Assembly (NCBI GenBank): GCA_905205995.1
Contig: CAJLFU010000012.1
Coordinates: 1 to 52,863 of the forward strand
DNA length: 52,863 bases
Direction of reading: 5' to 3'
Source of the DNA: an uncultured Haemophilus sp.
GTDB taxonomy: Bacteria > Pseudomonadota > Gammaproteobacteria > Enterobacterales > Pasteurellaceae
Each line of letters starts with the position of its first letter. The first letter of the stretch is position 1. A program made the translations under genes and the position numbers. Under the pieces are notes generated by a model. That model ran no database searches. It was not told where the DNA came from and was given only the letters and a program-made list of their open reading frames with translations. Positions 31,316 to 40,600 of the stretch are shown here, piece after piece.

Positions 31316-32001
31316 TGACATTTCAAGCGAACGTATCAGAATTCGCTGAATTCATGGGAACTGAAATTAAGCGAATTGAAAAGAAAATTCCAGAGGGTGG
31401 CGGCGGTAGTCAATCCAGTGACTCAACAATAATCACTGGGAATGGCCGCCCAGACAAACCTGAAACCACTAGCGGCAAGATTACAGGAAGAGAGCCAAAC
31501 GGTACTTTTTACAATTCGTTAGACGGAGCAAACGTAGGAGCGTACTTATGGCAGAAACAAAAAAATAAATGGAATGTTGTATCTGCTGATACAGGTGAGC
31601 GTAATATGTCGAGATACAGCATAAATATTAAATCGGGGAATATATCTTTAAGACGAATAAACAACACCGTAGAATGTGCTTTTAGTGGTGGGCAATGGGA
31701 CGCTATTTATTTTCTTGGTAGAGATAGTAAAGGGTTTGTAGGAAAATCTCACGCTAAACGTATGGATATTTTGCCTAATAGTAGAATACCCTTTGGATTT
31801 CGTTCGACTAAATCCATTATGCTCCCTTTTTATGATGATGATGGGGTTCACGTTGGAATGGTTTATGTTGGTGGTATAAGAAACTATAACTACATAGAAT
31901 TACGGTTTAAAGATAAACCGCCTGCTGAAGATATGAATATTATACGTATGCCTGTTATCCATTGGATAACGGACGAGCCATTCCCTGAAACCCTGCCTTA
32001 A
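31315..32001 (+). CDS. Tail fibre / putative receptor-binding protein (228 residues)
   Basis: Starts MTFQANVSEFAEFMGTEIKR; a Gly/Ser/Thr-rich hinge PEGGGGSQSSDST follows, then a beta-rich C-terminal domain with VGAYLWQKQKNKWNVVSADT and an aromatic end. Last gene of the late operon, where many siphophages place the receptor-binding tip. The stop at 31999-32001 overlaps the stop of the opposing integrase, with no terminator between. Assignment as receptor-binding is inferred from position, hinge and the motif shared with the preceding fibre protein. Confidence 0.65.
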   Translation: MTFQANVSEFAEFMGTEIKRIEKKIPEGGGGSQSSDSTIITGNGRPDKPETTSGKITGREPNGTFYNSLDGANVGAYLWQKQKNKWNVVSADTGERNMSRYSINIKSGNISLRRINNTVECAFSGGQWDAIYFLGRDSKGFVGKSHAKRMDILPNSRIPFGFRSTKSIMLPFYDDDGVHVGMVYVGGIRNYNYIELRFKDKPPAEDMNIIRMPVIHWITDEPFPETLP

Positions 32002-32984
32002 TCGAGAAGTTCAGCAACTTCTTCCATATTCGGGGCGTAATAGACGTTTTGAAGTATTCTGATGTCTTTATGCCCCGATATTTTCGCCAAAGTCATCACA
32101 TCGACTTTCTTGGCCAATCTTGTCAAAGCCTCTCGTCTTGTATCGTGGAAGTGTAATTCATCTCTATTGGCCGCTTTCTTCAACTTTCTAAATGTTGCAT
32201 CAAGTATATTTGATTTCATCTGAAAGCAAGTCTCACCTTGCTCAATTTCATCTCTTAATCTCTCTAGTATTTTTACCGCATTTTTCGAGAGCGGAACAGT
32301 GCGAGATGAGCCATTTTTCGTCATTGGCAAATAAGCTGTTTTTCTCTCTAGATTAACGTTATCCCATGTTAATCCGCAAATCTCACCAGCTCGCATTGCT
32401 GTTTCAACAGCAAATAATAATGCCGCTCCAGTTCTTGCTTTAGCTGTTTTTAAATTCTCGCTATACCCACTGACTTTAACTATTTCGTCAATATCTTCTT
32501 GAGTAAATCTTTGCGTTCTAGGCTTGCTTGCTTTTGGTTGCTGCAATCCAACCATAGGTGAGGATTGAATATATCCCCATCGTTCCAGTGCAACTTTGAA
32601 TATATGCCCAATAGTGGACAACTCTCTGCGAACACTTTCACCTTTCACGGTTTCAAGCCTTTCCTTTATCCAAAGTTCTAAATCTTGTCTAGTTACATCC
32701 GAGATGTATTTGTCGGTTATCTGGTGGCGTAAAAGCTTAGTTAATCGGTTGAATTCGTGCTTTTCGCCTCGTTTTGTAGGCGTAATCTCGTTTAAATACC
32801 GCTTAATCACATCAGAGAATAGCGTTTCCGGCTGTAATCCTTTAGCTTGTAGTTCTATTTTCTTTTCTTCTTCCGCTCCCCACAAGACAGCTTCTGACTT
32901 TGTAGAGCAAGTCTTAGATTTTCTTATACCGTCTCGATAAATCTCAACACGCCATTTCTCACCACGTTTTCTAACCGTTGCCAT
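31998..32984 (-). CDS. int: Phage integrase, tyrosine recombinase
   Basis: A 328-residue integrase starting MATVRKRGEKWRVEIYRDGI (arm-binding-type N-terminus), with a SAM-like core domain at about 55-150. Catalytic residues visible: Arg198 in AMRAGEI, Lys223 in MTKNGSS, His280 and Arg283 in HFHDTRREAL, His305 in ISGHKD and the nucleophile in VYYAP (Tyr315 or 316). ATG 32984 has AAGG seven bases upstream; ATG 32990 is only two bases from it. It faces away from the adjacent tRNA-Leu 3' end, the usual arrangement for integration there. It lies at the tail end of the prophage, not beside cI as in lambda. Confidence 0.95.
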   Translation of the reverse strand: MATVRKRGEKWRVEIYRDGIRKSKTCSTKSEAVLWGAEEEKKIELQAKGLQPETLFSDVIKRYLNEITPTKRGEKHEFNRLTKLLRHQITDKYISDVTRQDLELWIKERLETVKGESVRRELSTIGHIFKVALERWGYIQSSPMVGLQQPKASKPRTQRFTQEDIDEIVKVSGYSENLKTAKARTGAALLFAVETAMRAGEICGLTWDNVNLERKTAYLPMTKNGSSRTVPLSKNAVKILERLRDEIEQGETCFQMKSNILDATFRKLKKAANRDELHFHDTRREALTRLAKKVDVMTLAKISGHKDIRILQNVYYAPNMEEVAELLD

Positions 32985-33204
32985 TTTCATACCTTTTTAA
33001 GAATATAAGTCGCCATAAATTAAACCGCTTGGCGTAATTTTGGCGTAATTGGTGCATAAAAATATATAAAAATACATAAAAACTTGCAATACTGGATAAG
33101 ATTAAAAGAGTAGTAAAGTAATAACTCAAGAATGTAAAACATTGATTTTATTAATAGAAAAGCATAAAAGAAAAATCCCCGTTCGATGAACGAGGATTAT
33201 AAAG
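32985..33204. other. int promoter and candidate attachment region
   Basis: No gene in this 220-base stretch. TTGGCGTAATT is repeated in tandem at 33029-33039 and 33040-33050, a good candidate for integrase arm-type sites. An A-rich track with repeated ATAAAAATA follows (33055-33083). At 33174-33198 AATCCCCGTTC and GAACGAGGATT form a 10-pair hairpin (one mismatch) with a T-run on the minus strand, the terminator for tRNA-Leu. The attachment core should overlap the tRNA 3' end; its duplicate would lie left of this window. Confidence 0.5.
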
Positions 33205-33290
33205 TGGTGCCTAGGGTCGGACTCGAACCGACACGGTTATTCACCGGCGGATTTTGAATCCGCTGCGTCTACCAATTTCGCCACCCAGGC
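33205..33290 (-). tRNA. tRNA-Leu (anticodon CAA)
   Basis: An 86-base minus-strand tRNA with encoded CCA. The acceptor arm GCCTGGG pairs with CCTAGGC (one G-U). The anticodon arm GCGGATTCAAAATCCGC gives CAA (leucine codon UUG). A long variable arm and the T-arm (GTCGGTTCGAGTCCGAC) fit a class II leucine tRNA. Its 3' end faces the integrase, so it is the likely attB gene. D-loop AATTGGTAGAC is normal. Confidence 0.95.
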
Positions 33291-33447
33291 ATTTGGGTTG
33301 TTCTGAATTATACGTTTATCTTACTTCGTTGCAAGTAAAATTTCATTAAAAACGTGTGGTTGTTTTAAATTTCATCAACTTGTATTCAAAGATTAAAGGG
33401 AAGTTTAAAATAATTTGATACGTTGTCACAATTTATGAGTAAAATAA

Positions 33448-33471
33448 AAGCTTAGTATTTCTACTAAGCTT
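33448..33471 (-). terminator. Terminator of the ferritin operon
   Basis: AAGCTTAGTA and TACTAAGCTT (33448-33457 and 33462-33471) form a perfect 10-bp stem with a TTTC loop. On the minus strand it is followed by TTTATTTTACTC, placed 14 bases past the last ferritin stop. The rest of 33294-33484 holds the tRNA promoter region and no gene. Confidence 0.85.
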
Positions 33472-33484
33472 CATGATTATCTAA

Positions 33485-33985
33485 TTAAGCGGTTTGACCA
33501 GCAAGGTTACCTAAATCTTTATCGATTAAGAATAAGCCTTTGCCATCTTCGCCAAGAAGATTTAATTTGTCTAAAATACCGCTGAATAATTTCTCTTCTT
33601 CGTGTTGTTCTGCAACATACCATTGTAAGAAATTGAATGCAGAGTAGTCTTTTTCTTCAAAAGTTTTACCCACTAATTCATTGATTTTACTTGTGATCAA
33701 TTTTTCGTGTTCGTAAGTTAATTCAATGATTTCTTTTAATGATTTGTACTCATGCGAAGGTGCTTCAATTGCAGTGATTACCGCTAATGCACCAGTTTCA
33801 TTTAAATAAGTGAATAATTTACGCATGTGTTGCATTTCTTCTGCAGCGTGAGCTGATAAGAATTTAGCTGCACCTTCAAAACCATTTTGTTCGCACCATG
33901 CGCTCATTTGTAAGTAAAGGTTTGAAGAGTAGAACTCAAGGTTCATTTGATCATTTAATAATTTGATTACGTTTGTTGATAACAT
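33485..33985 (-). CDS. ftnA: Non-haem ferritin (second gene of pair)
   Basis: A 166-residue iron-storage protein of the bacterial FtnA type. Four-helix-bundle motifs: NDQMNLEFYSSNLYLQMSAW (with ferroxidase Glu), HAAEEMQHMRKLFTYLNETG (Glu and His ligands), LITSKINELV and FLQWYVAEQHEEEKLFSGIL. It oxidises and stores iron in a 24-mer. It begins 20 bases after the upstream ferritin with AGAAGGAG before the start, so the two form an operon and may make mixed shells. They are clearly similar to each other, an old duplication. Confidence 0.95.
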   Translation of the reverse strand: MLSTNVIKLLNDQMNLEFYSSNLYLQMSAWCEQNGFEGAAKFLSAHAAEEMQHMRKLFTYLNETGALAVITAIEAPSHEYKSLKEIIELTYEHEKLITSKINELVGKTFEEKDYSAFNFLQWYVAEQHEEEKLFSGILDKLNLLGEDGKGLFLIDKDLGNLAGQTA

Positions 33986-34005
33986 TTTGTATTCTCCTTC
34001 TAAAA

Positions 34006-34491
34006 TTATAATGTTGCTAAATCACGATCGATAAAGTAAAGCGAACGACCATCTTCACCCAGCAAGTTAAATTTATCAATAATGCTATTGAATAATTTTT
34101 CTTCTTCGTGTTGTTCTGCAACGTACCATTGTAAGAAGTTAAAAGTAGAATAGTCTTTGTTTGCAAAAGTCACTTCAACTAATTCATTAATTTTAGAAGT
34201 AACAAATTTTTCATGTTCAAGTATGGTTTCAAATACTTCTCTAAGTGATTTGTAGTCATTCTTAGGTGCATCAATTTTACCTAAAAGTGGCATACCACTT
34301 GTTTCACTCACATATTTGAATAATTTTTGCATGTGTTCTAATTCTTCATCAGCATGACGAAGTAAAAATGCTGCAGCACCTTCGTAACCGTGTTTGCTAC
34401 ACCAAGAACTCATTTGTAAATAAACATTAGAAGAGTAGAACTCTAAATTGATTTGTTCATTTAACTTATCTGCGATTGCTTTATTAAGCAT
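34006..34491 (-). CDS. ftnB: Non-haem ferritin (first gene of pair)
   Basis: A 161-residue ferritin starting MLNKAIADKLNEQINLEFYS. The same ferroxidase-type residues are present (HADEELEHMQKLFKYVSETS, FLQWYVAEQHEEEKLFNSII). ATG 34491 has AAAGGAG seven bases upstream; an in-frame TTG at 34497 is less likely. It shares motif order with its neighbour and is transcribed first. Candidate Fur-like sites lie 85-205 bases upstream. The symbol follows the paired FtnA/FtnB usage for Haemophilus; which copy is called A or B is convention. Confidence 0.92.
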   Translation of the reverse strand: MLNKAIADKLNEQINLEFYSSNVYLQMSSWCSKHGYEGAAAFLLRHADEELEHMQKLFKYVSETSGMPLLGKIDAPKNDYKSLREVFETILEHEKFVTSKINELVEVTFANKDYSTFNFLQWYVAEQHEEEKLFNSIIDKFNLLGEDGRSLYFIDRDLATL

Positions 34492-34677
34492 AAACAACTC
34501 CTTTCCTTATTAAGTAGAGATTAAAAATAAAAACAAGACTGCTTAACTTGTCATCGGTGTGCATTCTAATCTCACAAATGAGAATAGTCAAGCATTTTTT
34601 TAATTTTTTTTTCATAAACTACTAATAATAAAGAAAAAATCAATGTTAATTATTCTCATTTATGCAATATATGTAAA

Positions 34678-34694
34678 ATAAATTCTCATTATCA
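34678..34694. promoter_or_regulatory. Candidate Fur-type box upstream of the ferritins
   Basis: On the minus strand TGATAATGAGAATTTAT (34694-34678) matches the hexamer pattern GATAAT-GAGAAT. Two more ATGAGAAT-type cores occur at about 34578-34585 and 34650-34660. The three lie in the ferritin upstream region. Fur or an iron-regulated RNA could act here; only the core matches are seen. Confidence 0.4.
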
Positions 34695-34741
34695 GATCAA
34701 GAATGATGAAATCTGGTGAATTTGATGTACGCAATTGTATT

Positions 34742-35142
34742 CAGAATTTACGTAGCGTTATCTCAAAATTTCATTCTAATTTAATTATTCCATCTCAAAG
34801 ACATTCATTTATTTCTTCTATATCCATAAGCCAAAACTCATCTTATTTTGAGTAATACATGAAATAGGATAGTCACTCATATTGATTTGTGACATGTTTA
34901 TATATCTAATTTAACATAATATACATTATGCGAAATAAATTACAAGGTTAGTGAAAGCTACGTATTAATAAGATCACAGAGTTATGCACAGGTCACGAAT
35001 ACCACTCAAGCGATGCAAAATCTAGCCTCACAACACTTTGCAATAAGATGAAATAATGATTTATACACTCTAAGGTTGTTATGTAAGGAAAAAATAAAGA
35101 AGTTTATATATGTCAAATAATGATAACGCTACGTGAATTCTG
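34742..35142. repeat. 401-bp intergenic segment bounded by 21-bp inverted repeats
   Basis: CAGAATTTACGTAGCGTTATC at 34742-34762 recurs inverted at 35122-35142 (GATAACGCTACGTGAATTCTG) with one mismatch. The 359 bases between are AT-rich without an ORF. Terminal inverted repeats on a short noncoding segment suggest a MITE-like element or a remnant insertion sequence. No obvious target duplication flanks it. The wider gap 34492-35261 otherwise holds only the Fur-like cores and the sbcB terminator. Confidence 0.5.
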
Positions 35143-35182
35143 CGTTATTTTATGAGATTGAATGTCATCAGATTTAAAAAAG

Positions 35183-35219
35183 AAAAACGTAAATCTCAGG
35201 GATTAAGATTTACGTTTTT
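35183..35219 (-). terminator. Terminator downstream of sbcB
   Basis: AAAAACGTAAATCT (35183-35196) and AGATTTACGTTTTT (35206-35219) form a 14-bp stem with a nine-base loop. A-rich on one side and T-rich on the other, so it could work in both directions. It lies 43 bases past the sbcB stop. Confidence 0.85.
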
Positions 35220-35261
35220 GATGAATGGCATTTGTGTGACTATGTCACGATATGTATAAGA

Positions 35262-36683
35262 TTAAGATAACAGTTTTGCTCCGTATTCATAAACCTGTTG
35301 CAGTAAATTCAGTTTGGTTGGATTATCTGAATATTCCTCTGCTAACTGCTGTAAACTTTCTTCAAATTTAACCGCACTTTGTTCTAATTTACGTTGGCGA
35401 TATTTTTGCCATTTGATTTGCTCAGCACGATTTAGGGTTTTGTAGAAATGTCTTGCACGATAATGGAATAACAATTCAGGAATTCGTTTATCTTCAAATG
35501 CTAAACCATGATCAGCTAATTTTTCAGGTGGTAAATCACGTAAAATAGCCATATTGTTTTTATCGGCATTGCTAAAGAAACCGTTATAAAGCTCCGTTTC
35601 TACATTATCGCTCGGCTCAAATTCGCGTTCTTCTGAGAAGATTTCAATAACTTTCTCGCGAATATCTAAGGATTGGCGCAATTTTGCTAAATTATCTAAG
35701 CATTGTTGTCTGTCTATCCCTAAACGAGCTGCATTTTCTGGCAGTAAGGTTTTTGCAGGAGCCAAAATTGGGCATTTATTAATATGAACCAATTTCAATG
35801 GAACTGATGAAACTCCCCTTTCTTCTAGATCGCTTTTCTTGGTATATAAATCTTGACGCAAATCAACCGCACTTTTACTGAGTAAATTATCAATATCACC
35901 TGATAAATCACAGACGATTACGGCATTTTGATTAGTTGGATGCCATGCTAATGGTGCCACCCAAGCACAATTGCCACGATAATTCCCTAGCATGCCAGAA
36001 ACATGCACTAATGGTGTCATTTCAGCTGTATCAATCAATTTCTCAATTTCCTTTTTACCTCTATGCTCAAAGAAGAATTGAAATAATTTAGGCTGCTTTT
36101 CTTTGATTAATTTAGCCATAGCGATGGTTGCATACACATCCGCCATCGCATCATGGGCATTTTCATGCTCAATACCATTTGCTTTAGTGAGTTTTTCTAA
36201 GCGAAAGCTTGGCATACCATCATCGTCATAAGCCCAATTTATCCCTTCTGGACGCAGCGCATAGCAAGCCCGGACCAAATCCAGTAAATCCCAACGAGAA
36301 TTGCCATTTTTCCAGCTATATTCATAGGGATCAATGAAGTTACGGTAAAAGGTATAACGAGTCATTTCATCGTCATAACGAATGTTGTTGTAACCCATCA
36401 CACAAGTATTAGGTTGTGAAAACTCAGCTAGAATTTTTGCGGCAAATTCAGGTTCAGGAATCCCCTTTTCATTACATTCTTGTGGCGTGATTCCTGTAAC
36501 CATTACGGCCTCGGGAGCTGGCAAATAATCATTAGTTTGCTTGCAATACAACATAATAGGCTCACCAATGATATTGAAATCGGCATCGGTACGAATACCA
36601 GCAAATTGAGCAGGACGATCACTTGCCGGATTGATACCAAAACTTTCGTAATCGTAGATAAAAAAACTAAAATTGTTTGCCAT
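35262..36683 (-). CDS. sbcB: Exodeoxyribonuclease I
   Basis: A 473-residue 3'-5' single-strand DNA exonuclease of the DEDD superfamily. The exonuclease motif I is FFIYDYESFGINPASDRPAQ (Asp and Glu ligands near residues 10-12). HENAHDAMADVYATIAMAKL near 175 is motif III. Mid and C-terminal SH3-like and helical domains follow to YEYGAKLLS, and the overall length matches E. coli ExoI (475). It degrades ssDNA in recombination, mismatch repair and possibly during transformation. It starts two bases after the DMT transporter stop, so the two are an operon. Confidence 0.97.
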   Translation of the reverse strand: MANNFSFFIYDYESFGINPASDRPAQFAGIRTDADFNIIGEPIMLYCKQTNDYLPAPEAVMVTGITPQECNEKGIPEPEFAAKILAEFSQPNTCVMGYNNIRYDDEMTRYTFYRNFIDPYEYSWKNGNSRWDLLDLVRACYALRPEGINWAYDDDGMPSFRLEKLTKANGIEHENAHDAMADVYATIAMAKLIKEKQPKLFQFFFEHRGKKEIEKLIDTAEMTPLVHVSGMLGNYRGNCAWVAPLAWHPTNQNAVIVCDLSGDIDNLLSKSAVDLRQDLYTKKSDLEERGVSSVPLKLVHINKCPILAPAKTLLPENAARLGIDRQQCLDNLAKLRQSLDIREKVIEIFSEEREFEPSDNVETELYNGFFSNADKNNMAILRDLPPEKLADHGLAFEDKRIPELLFHYRARHFYKTLNRAEQIKWQKYRQRKLEQSAVKFEESLQQLAEEYSDNPTKLNLLQQVYEYGAKLLS

Positions 36684-36685
36684 AA

Positions 36686-37558
36686 TTAAGCCAAAATTTT
36701 ATCTAAATAATATAAACAGAAAATTGCTGAAAGGCTGATAAGCACACCAAACCAGTTGATTTTGCTGATTTTTTCTTTAAAGAAAAATGCGCCAGTGATG
36801 GTACCTAAACAAATAACACCAATATTCATTCCCGCAAAAACTAAGGTTGGGTTTTGTCCGAAACTTTGATGCGCTTTAATGTAAAACAGGATGTTGAAGA
36901 AATTCAATACACCTAAAACAATTCCACCAATAAAGCTTGGTACTGTCCACTGAGTGCGTTTTAGGAATAAATACAGGAACATGACACAAGCGGCTAATGA
37001 GAAAGCAATGAATAATGTGGTTGGGAATGCTCCCCCGCTTTTGGCCACTTGTTTGAATAAGATATCAATGGTGCCATAGCCAAACCAAACACCGATTAAG
37101 CCCAAAATACCTTTAAAAGTGACCGCACTTTGTTCATTCGATTTGTTCAAAATACAGAATAAACCGATGAATGCCAAAATAATGCCAACAATTTTGGGCT
37201 GACTTAATGTTTCATGGAAAATAATAAAAGATGTAACTATCGGTAGAAATAACGATAAGCGTTGTGCGGCATCTGAACGCACGATGCCTGCAAATTCAAC
37301 CGCTTTAGACATAATGATAAATACGGTCGGTAATAAAATACCTAACGCCAGGAAAATAGGTGTACTATCACTTTGTGCTAAATATTCGGTAAATTCTAAT
37401 CCTTTAAAATCAGGTTTGAGCAAGAAATAGCTTAATGAAATGGCGACAATATAGTTAAAAGCAATTGCTTGTTCAATAATGATATTTTTCTTGCGCGCAA
37501 CTTTGAGTAACACTGATACGGCAACACTACATAGAATGGCAAAAATAAGGTTGTGCAT
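36686..37558 (-). CDS. DMT-superfamily (EamA-like) transporter
   Basis: A 290-residue integral membrane protein with about ten hydrophobic segments in two repeats, for example FIIMSKAVEFAGIVRSDAAQ leading into LSLFLPIVTSFIIF, and FAGMNIGVICLGTITGAFFF near the C-terminus, both features of EamA halves. Substrate unknown; members export metabolites or amino acids. The first gene of the operon with sbcB. Codon use is like neighbouring host genes, so it is not a recent import. Confidence 0.85.
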   Translation of the reverse strand: MHNLIFAILCSVAVSVLLKVARKKNIIIEQAIAFNYIVAISLSYFLLKPDFKGLEFTEYLAQSDSTPIFLALGILLPTVFIIMSKAVEFAGIVRSDAAQRLSLFLPIVTSFIIFHETLSQPKIVGIILAFIGLFCILNKSNEQSAVTFKGILGLIGVWFGYGTIDILFKQVAKSGGAFPTTLFIAFSLAACVMFLYLFLKRTQWTVPSFIGGIVLGVLNFFNILFYIKAHQSFGQNPTLVFAGMNIGVICLGTITGAFFFKEKISKINWFGVLISLSAIFCLYYLDKILA

Positions 37559-37594
37559 AATTCGTCCTAAATTCTCATAAAAATAACAATGAAA

Positions 37595-37621
37595 AAAGCG
37601 GCCAATTGCTTTGACCGCTTT
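37595..37621 (-). terminator. Terminator of the muk operon
   Basis: AAAGCGG (37595-37601) and CCGCTTT (37615-37621) pair around a 13-base loop; the minus strand continues CTTTTTTC. It lies seven bases past the mukB stop and upstream of the DMT gene. Confidence 0.8.
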
Positions 37622-37627
37622 AAAAAA

Positions 37628-40600
37628 CTACTCTGTTGCGCCAAAGCCACGCAAACCAACTACATGAACTTGTTCTTGGTTGCCGGCGATTTTACGCACC
37701 AGTTTATAGGTTGTGCCTTTTTCAGGGCTGATATTCTCTGGCGCTGCGATAAGTAATTGCATATCCAAACGTTCGCAAAGTTCGAACAAGGTAGAAATAG
37801 ATTTACCATCCAAACGCGCCGCTTCATCTAAGAATAGTAAACGACATGGTACGATGTCTTTACCGCGAATACGGCGGCTTTCCTCTTCCCAGCTTTGTAC
37901 AACCATTAATAGGATAGACATACCCGTACCGATCGCTTCACCTGTCGATAATGCGCCACTTTCAGCACGTAACCAGCCATCAGCACCACGGAAGACTTCA
38001 ACTTCTAATTCGAGGTAATTACGGTAATCCAATAATTCTTCACCGATAGTTTGTGCTGTGCGTTGGCCCATATCAATATGCGGGTTAATACGTTGATAAA
38101 GTTTCGCAATAGCTTCAGAGAAGGTAATGCGATTATCATTGAATAAATCTTGGTATTCTTCCTGTTTACCTGACAGCGCATCAAGCAACATCGCATGTGT
38201 ATCGCGAATATTGACGACTAAACGTACTGATTTTACCTGACCGAAAGCAATATTTTGTAGACCTTGGTTCAACATGCGAATACGATTTTGTTCACGTTGA
38301 ATGGTTTTACGCATAATATTTGCCACACTTTCAGAACTGATCGCTAATTTTTTCTCACGGCCAGTCAATTCTTCTGTTAAGCGATTAAGCTCAATTTCCA
38401 TTTGCTCAATTGCATCAATCGGATCATCTGTTTTAATAATATCCTGACGAATACGTTCACGAAGATGTTGATATACAGCGATGAAAAAGCGGACTTTATT
38501 TTCTGGTTTACGGCTATCTTCAGAAATACGTAATGCATCGCGTAGATATTCATTATCAGCCACTGCAGTACGTAACGCACCTAATGCTTTATCCGACATT
38601 GAACGTAATTCATCAGCAGATAAATAAGCTAACTCACGGCGATTGAGTCGTTTTTCCACATCAGAATTGCGAGATAAACGCAGAACCACGCACCAGCTAA
38701 CTTTCGCAGCCACAACTAACTCACGTTGAGTTTTGTAATCACGTTCCGCTTTGCGAATGCGTTTATTTAAGTTCTCCGCTTCGCTTTCAATGAGTGTTAA
38801 TTGTTTTTCAACATAAGAACGACGTTGACGACTGGTTGAAAGTTGTTGATACAACTCATCACGGCGATTTCTTGCACGTTCCTCTGCCCCTTCATCAGCA
38901 CGCACGCCTAATTCACCAATCTCAGCAATTAATTCTTTCAACAACTGATTTTTACTGTCATAAGAACTTTGCAATTGGATAAATACTTGGTTGTATTGTG
39001 CAAATTGGCTTTGTTTTTGACGTAATTGTTCACGTTGAGCATCACGTTGTGACTGCAATTGTTCCAAACGTTGACGAAGTTGCTCATTAAGCTCTGACGT
39101 TTCTGCTTGACCAGCATCTTCATAACTGAAGTGATTTTTACGTTGCACCACATCAGCTAAAGCAAATACACGTTGCTGTACTTGTTTTTGACGTTCAACC
39201 GCTTGGGTCAAATCAGCTTTTAAGTGCTCATAGTTTTCTGGGTCACTTTGTAAGGTATTTGCAATCGGTTCTAATTGTGACAACGCAACACCATGTTGAC
39301 GAATAAAGCTTTCATCTTGCTCTGCGATGTCTAGTTGTTCACGGCATTCTTCAATGCGATCAAGTAATTCTTCATCAGCAATCAAGTTAAGCTGCGGCAT
39401 TAACTTGTTCAACAATTGCATTTTTTCTTTGGCATTATCCAATTTAATGCGAATTTGTTGTTCGCTGCTTGAGAATTGATTGAGCTCGCGATCAATTTCA
39501 TTGCGTTCTTGATTGATTTCCGCCATCACCTCTTCTGGGTTTGGTTGGAACGCAAGGGCTAGATGTAAGCCAACAAATTGACTAAAGTGTTCGTGTAAAC
39601 GTTGACATTTTTGTACATCAAAGGCGATTTGTGCGTATTCTTCCGCAATTTCATCACGTTTAGCTTGTAATTCTTCTAAATGTTTTTCACGTGCAGCACG
39701 ACCGAATAATGGAATTTGCGGGAATTTTGAATAACGCAATTCACGATCAGACACTTGCACCACAACGCCCATTTCAAGCTCTTGGGCTGAAAGTACGCTG
39801 TCATCAAAGGCATTTGGGTCACCTTCAATTAAATATAAATCGTCCGGACAATCTTCTAAATTAGCTAATTGTTCGCGTACCGTGTTGAGATCACGTACAA
39901 CAATAGCATGACGTGCAGGACCATAAAGTGCCGAAAAATAAGGAGCATCTTCAATTGGTACATCATCATACAATTCAGAAAGCAACACGCCACCAAAACG
40001 TTCTGCAAGCACATTTAAGCGAGCATCTTCAGAACCATCTGGTTGGCTTAGACGAGAAATTTGCTCATCTAATTGTTGACGCTGCTTCTCTAAATTGTCA
40101 CGCTGAATAGTCAGCTCACGTTCTTTCACCAATTGTGATTGCATAAAATGCATCACATCTTGGCTATGCTCGAAGGTTTCACCACTTTGCTCTTGTAAGC
40201 GTTCTAAGGCTGCTTGAGCTGTCAACCAAGCAGGTGCTTTACGAGCATTTTCTTCGTAAAGTGCGGTCAAACTTTCACGTTTTTGACGCAAGGTTGAACG
40301 GTTTTCTACTTGCTCAGCAAGTTCTTCATTCAAACTTTCAATGAGTTCTTCTTGTTCAGCGTGGTATGCTTCAAGTTCATCAGCTGTTTCTAAAGATAAA
40401 TCAGCACGTTGATTAAAATCAGCCAATAATTTAACCGCACTTTGTTGTTGAGCATAGCGCTGCTCTAACTCATGTAATTTCGCACGTAATTGAGGTGTTT
40501 GTTGCGCCTGAATTTTTTGTGTTGGATATTCACGCAATAATTCTTTAGCGCTTTCCCAAGCACTTGAACGTGGCATATCACCAGCAATTTTACATACCAA

